Source: Gammaproteobacteria bacterium (GTDB lineage: Bacteria > Pseudomonadota > Gammaproteobacteria > Pseudomonadales > Pseudohongiellaceae). Taken from it: a stretch of 64,000 bases of DNA. Where the stretch lies: assembly GCA_029242705.1 (NCBI GenBank), contig JAQWTK010000003.1, positions 1 to 64,000 of the forward strand. Direction: 5' to 3'. Below, one piece after another: positions 63,903-64,000 of the stretch; positions within the stretch are counted from its first letter, which is position 1; each line of letters begins with the position of its first letter. The translations under genes and the position numbers were made by a program. Below the pieces are notes generated by a model, which had not been told where the DNA came from, did not search any database, and was given only the letters and a program-made list of their open reading frames with translations.

Positions 63903-64000
63903 TTATGCTCGCCCGCTAAGGGGAAATTGGATATTTCAGTACTCCAAAACTCTTATAAAAGGGCAATGAGGACTGAATGCTCTATTGCCTGGTTATCATT

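Noticed and set aside
1-64000. CRISPR arrays, tRNA/rRNA genes, IS elements, prophage or toxin-antitoxin/defence systems
   Set aside because: No repeat-spacer pattern, no recognisable tRNA/rRNA, transposase, integrase or defence-type domain found on reading.

Overview
This 64 kb window is from a fairly AT-rich bacterial chromosome. The host is probably a marine-type gammaproteobacterium; that is inferred from the ribosomal operon order and the catabolic gene content, and I could not test it. Two parts are clear. (1) About 1-49 kb is an accessory/catabolic region. It is rich in exported, cofactor-dependent enzymes: a copper type II monooxygenase-like protein fused to a cytochrome c motif, two sulfite-oxidase-type molybdoenzyme + cytochrome c pairs, two quinoproteins, a GMC oxidoreductase, a sulfatase, penicillin acylase, alkaline phosphatase, several hydrolases and transporters. 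(2) About 50.3-63.8 kb (minus strand) is the S10-spc-alpha ribosomal protein cluster from rplC to rplQ, including secY and rpoA; rpsJ is not seen. The strongest hidden signal is a gene absent from the ORF track at 32162-32377 (-). It encodes a 71-aa SelW/Rdx-family protein with an in-frame TGA exactly at the second position of the CxxC redox motif (CAAU), so it is a probable selenoprotein. Other points worth checking are three single-position frameshifts in two genes (a COG1092-type methyltransferase and an OFA-type MFS transporter), a redoxin-like domain without its catalytic cysteine, acidic C-terminal tails on L5, L15 and L17, a translationally coupled 42-aa membrane ORF, and several inverted repeats.
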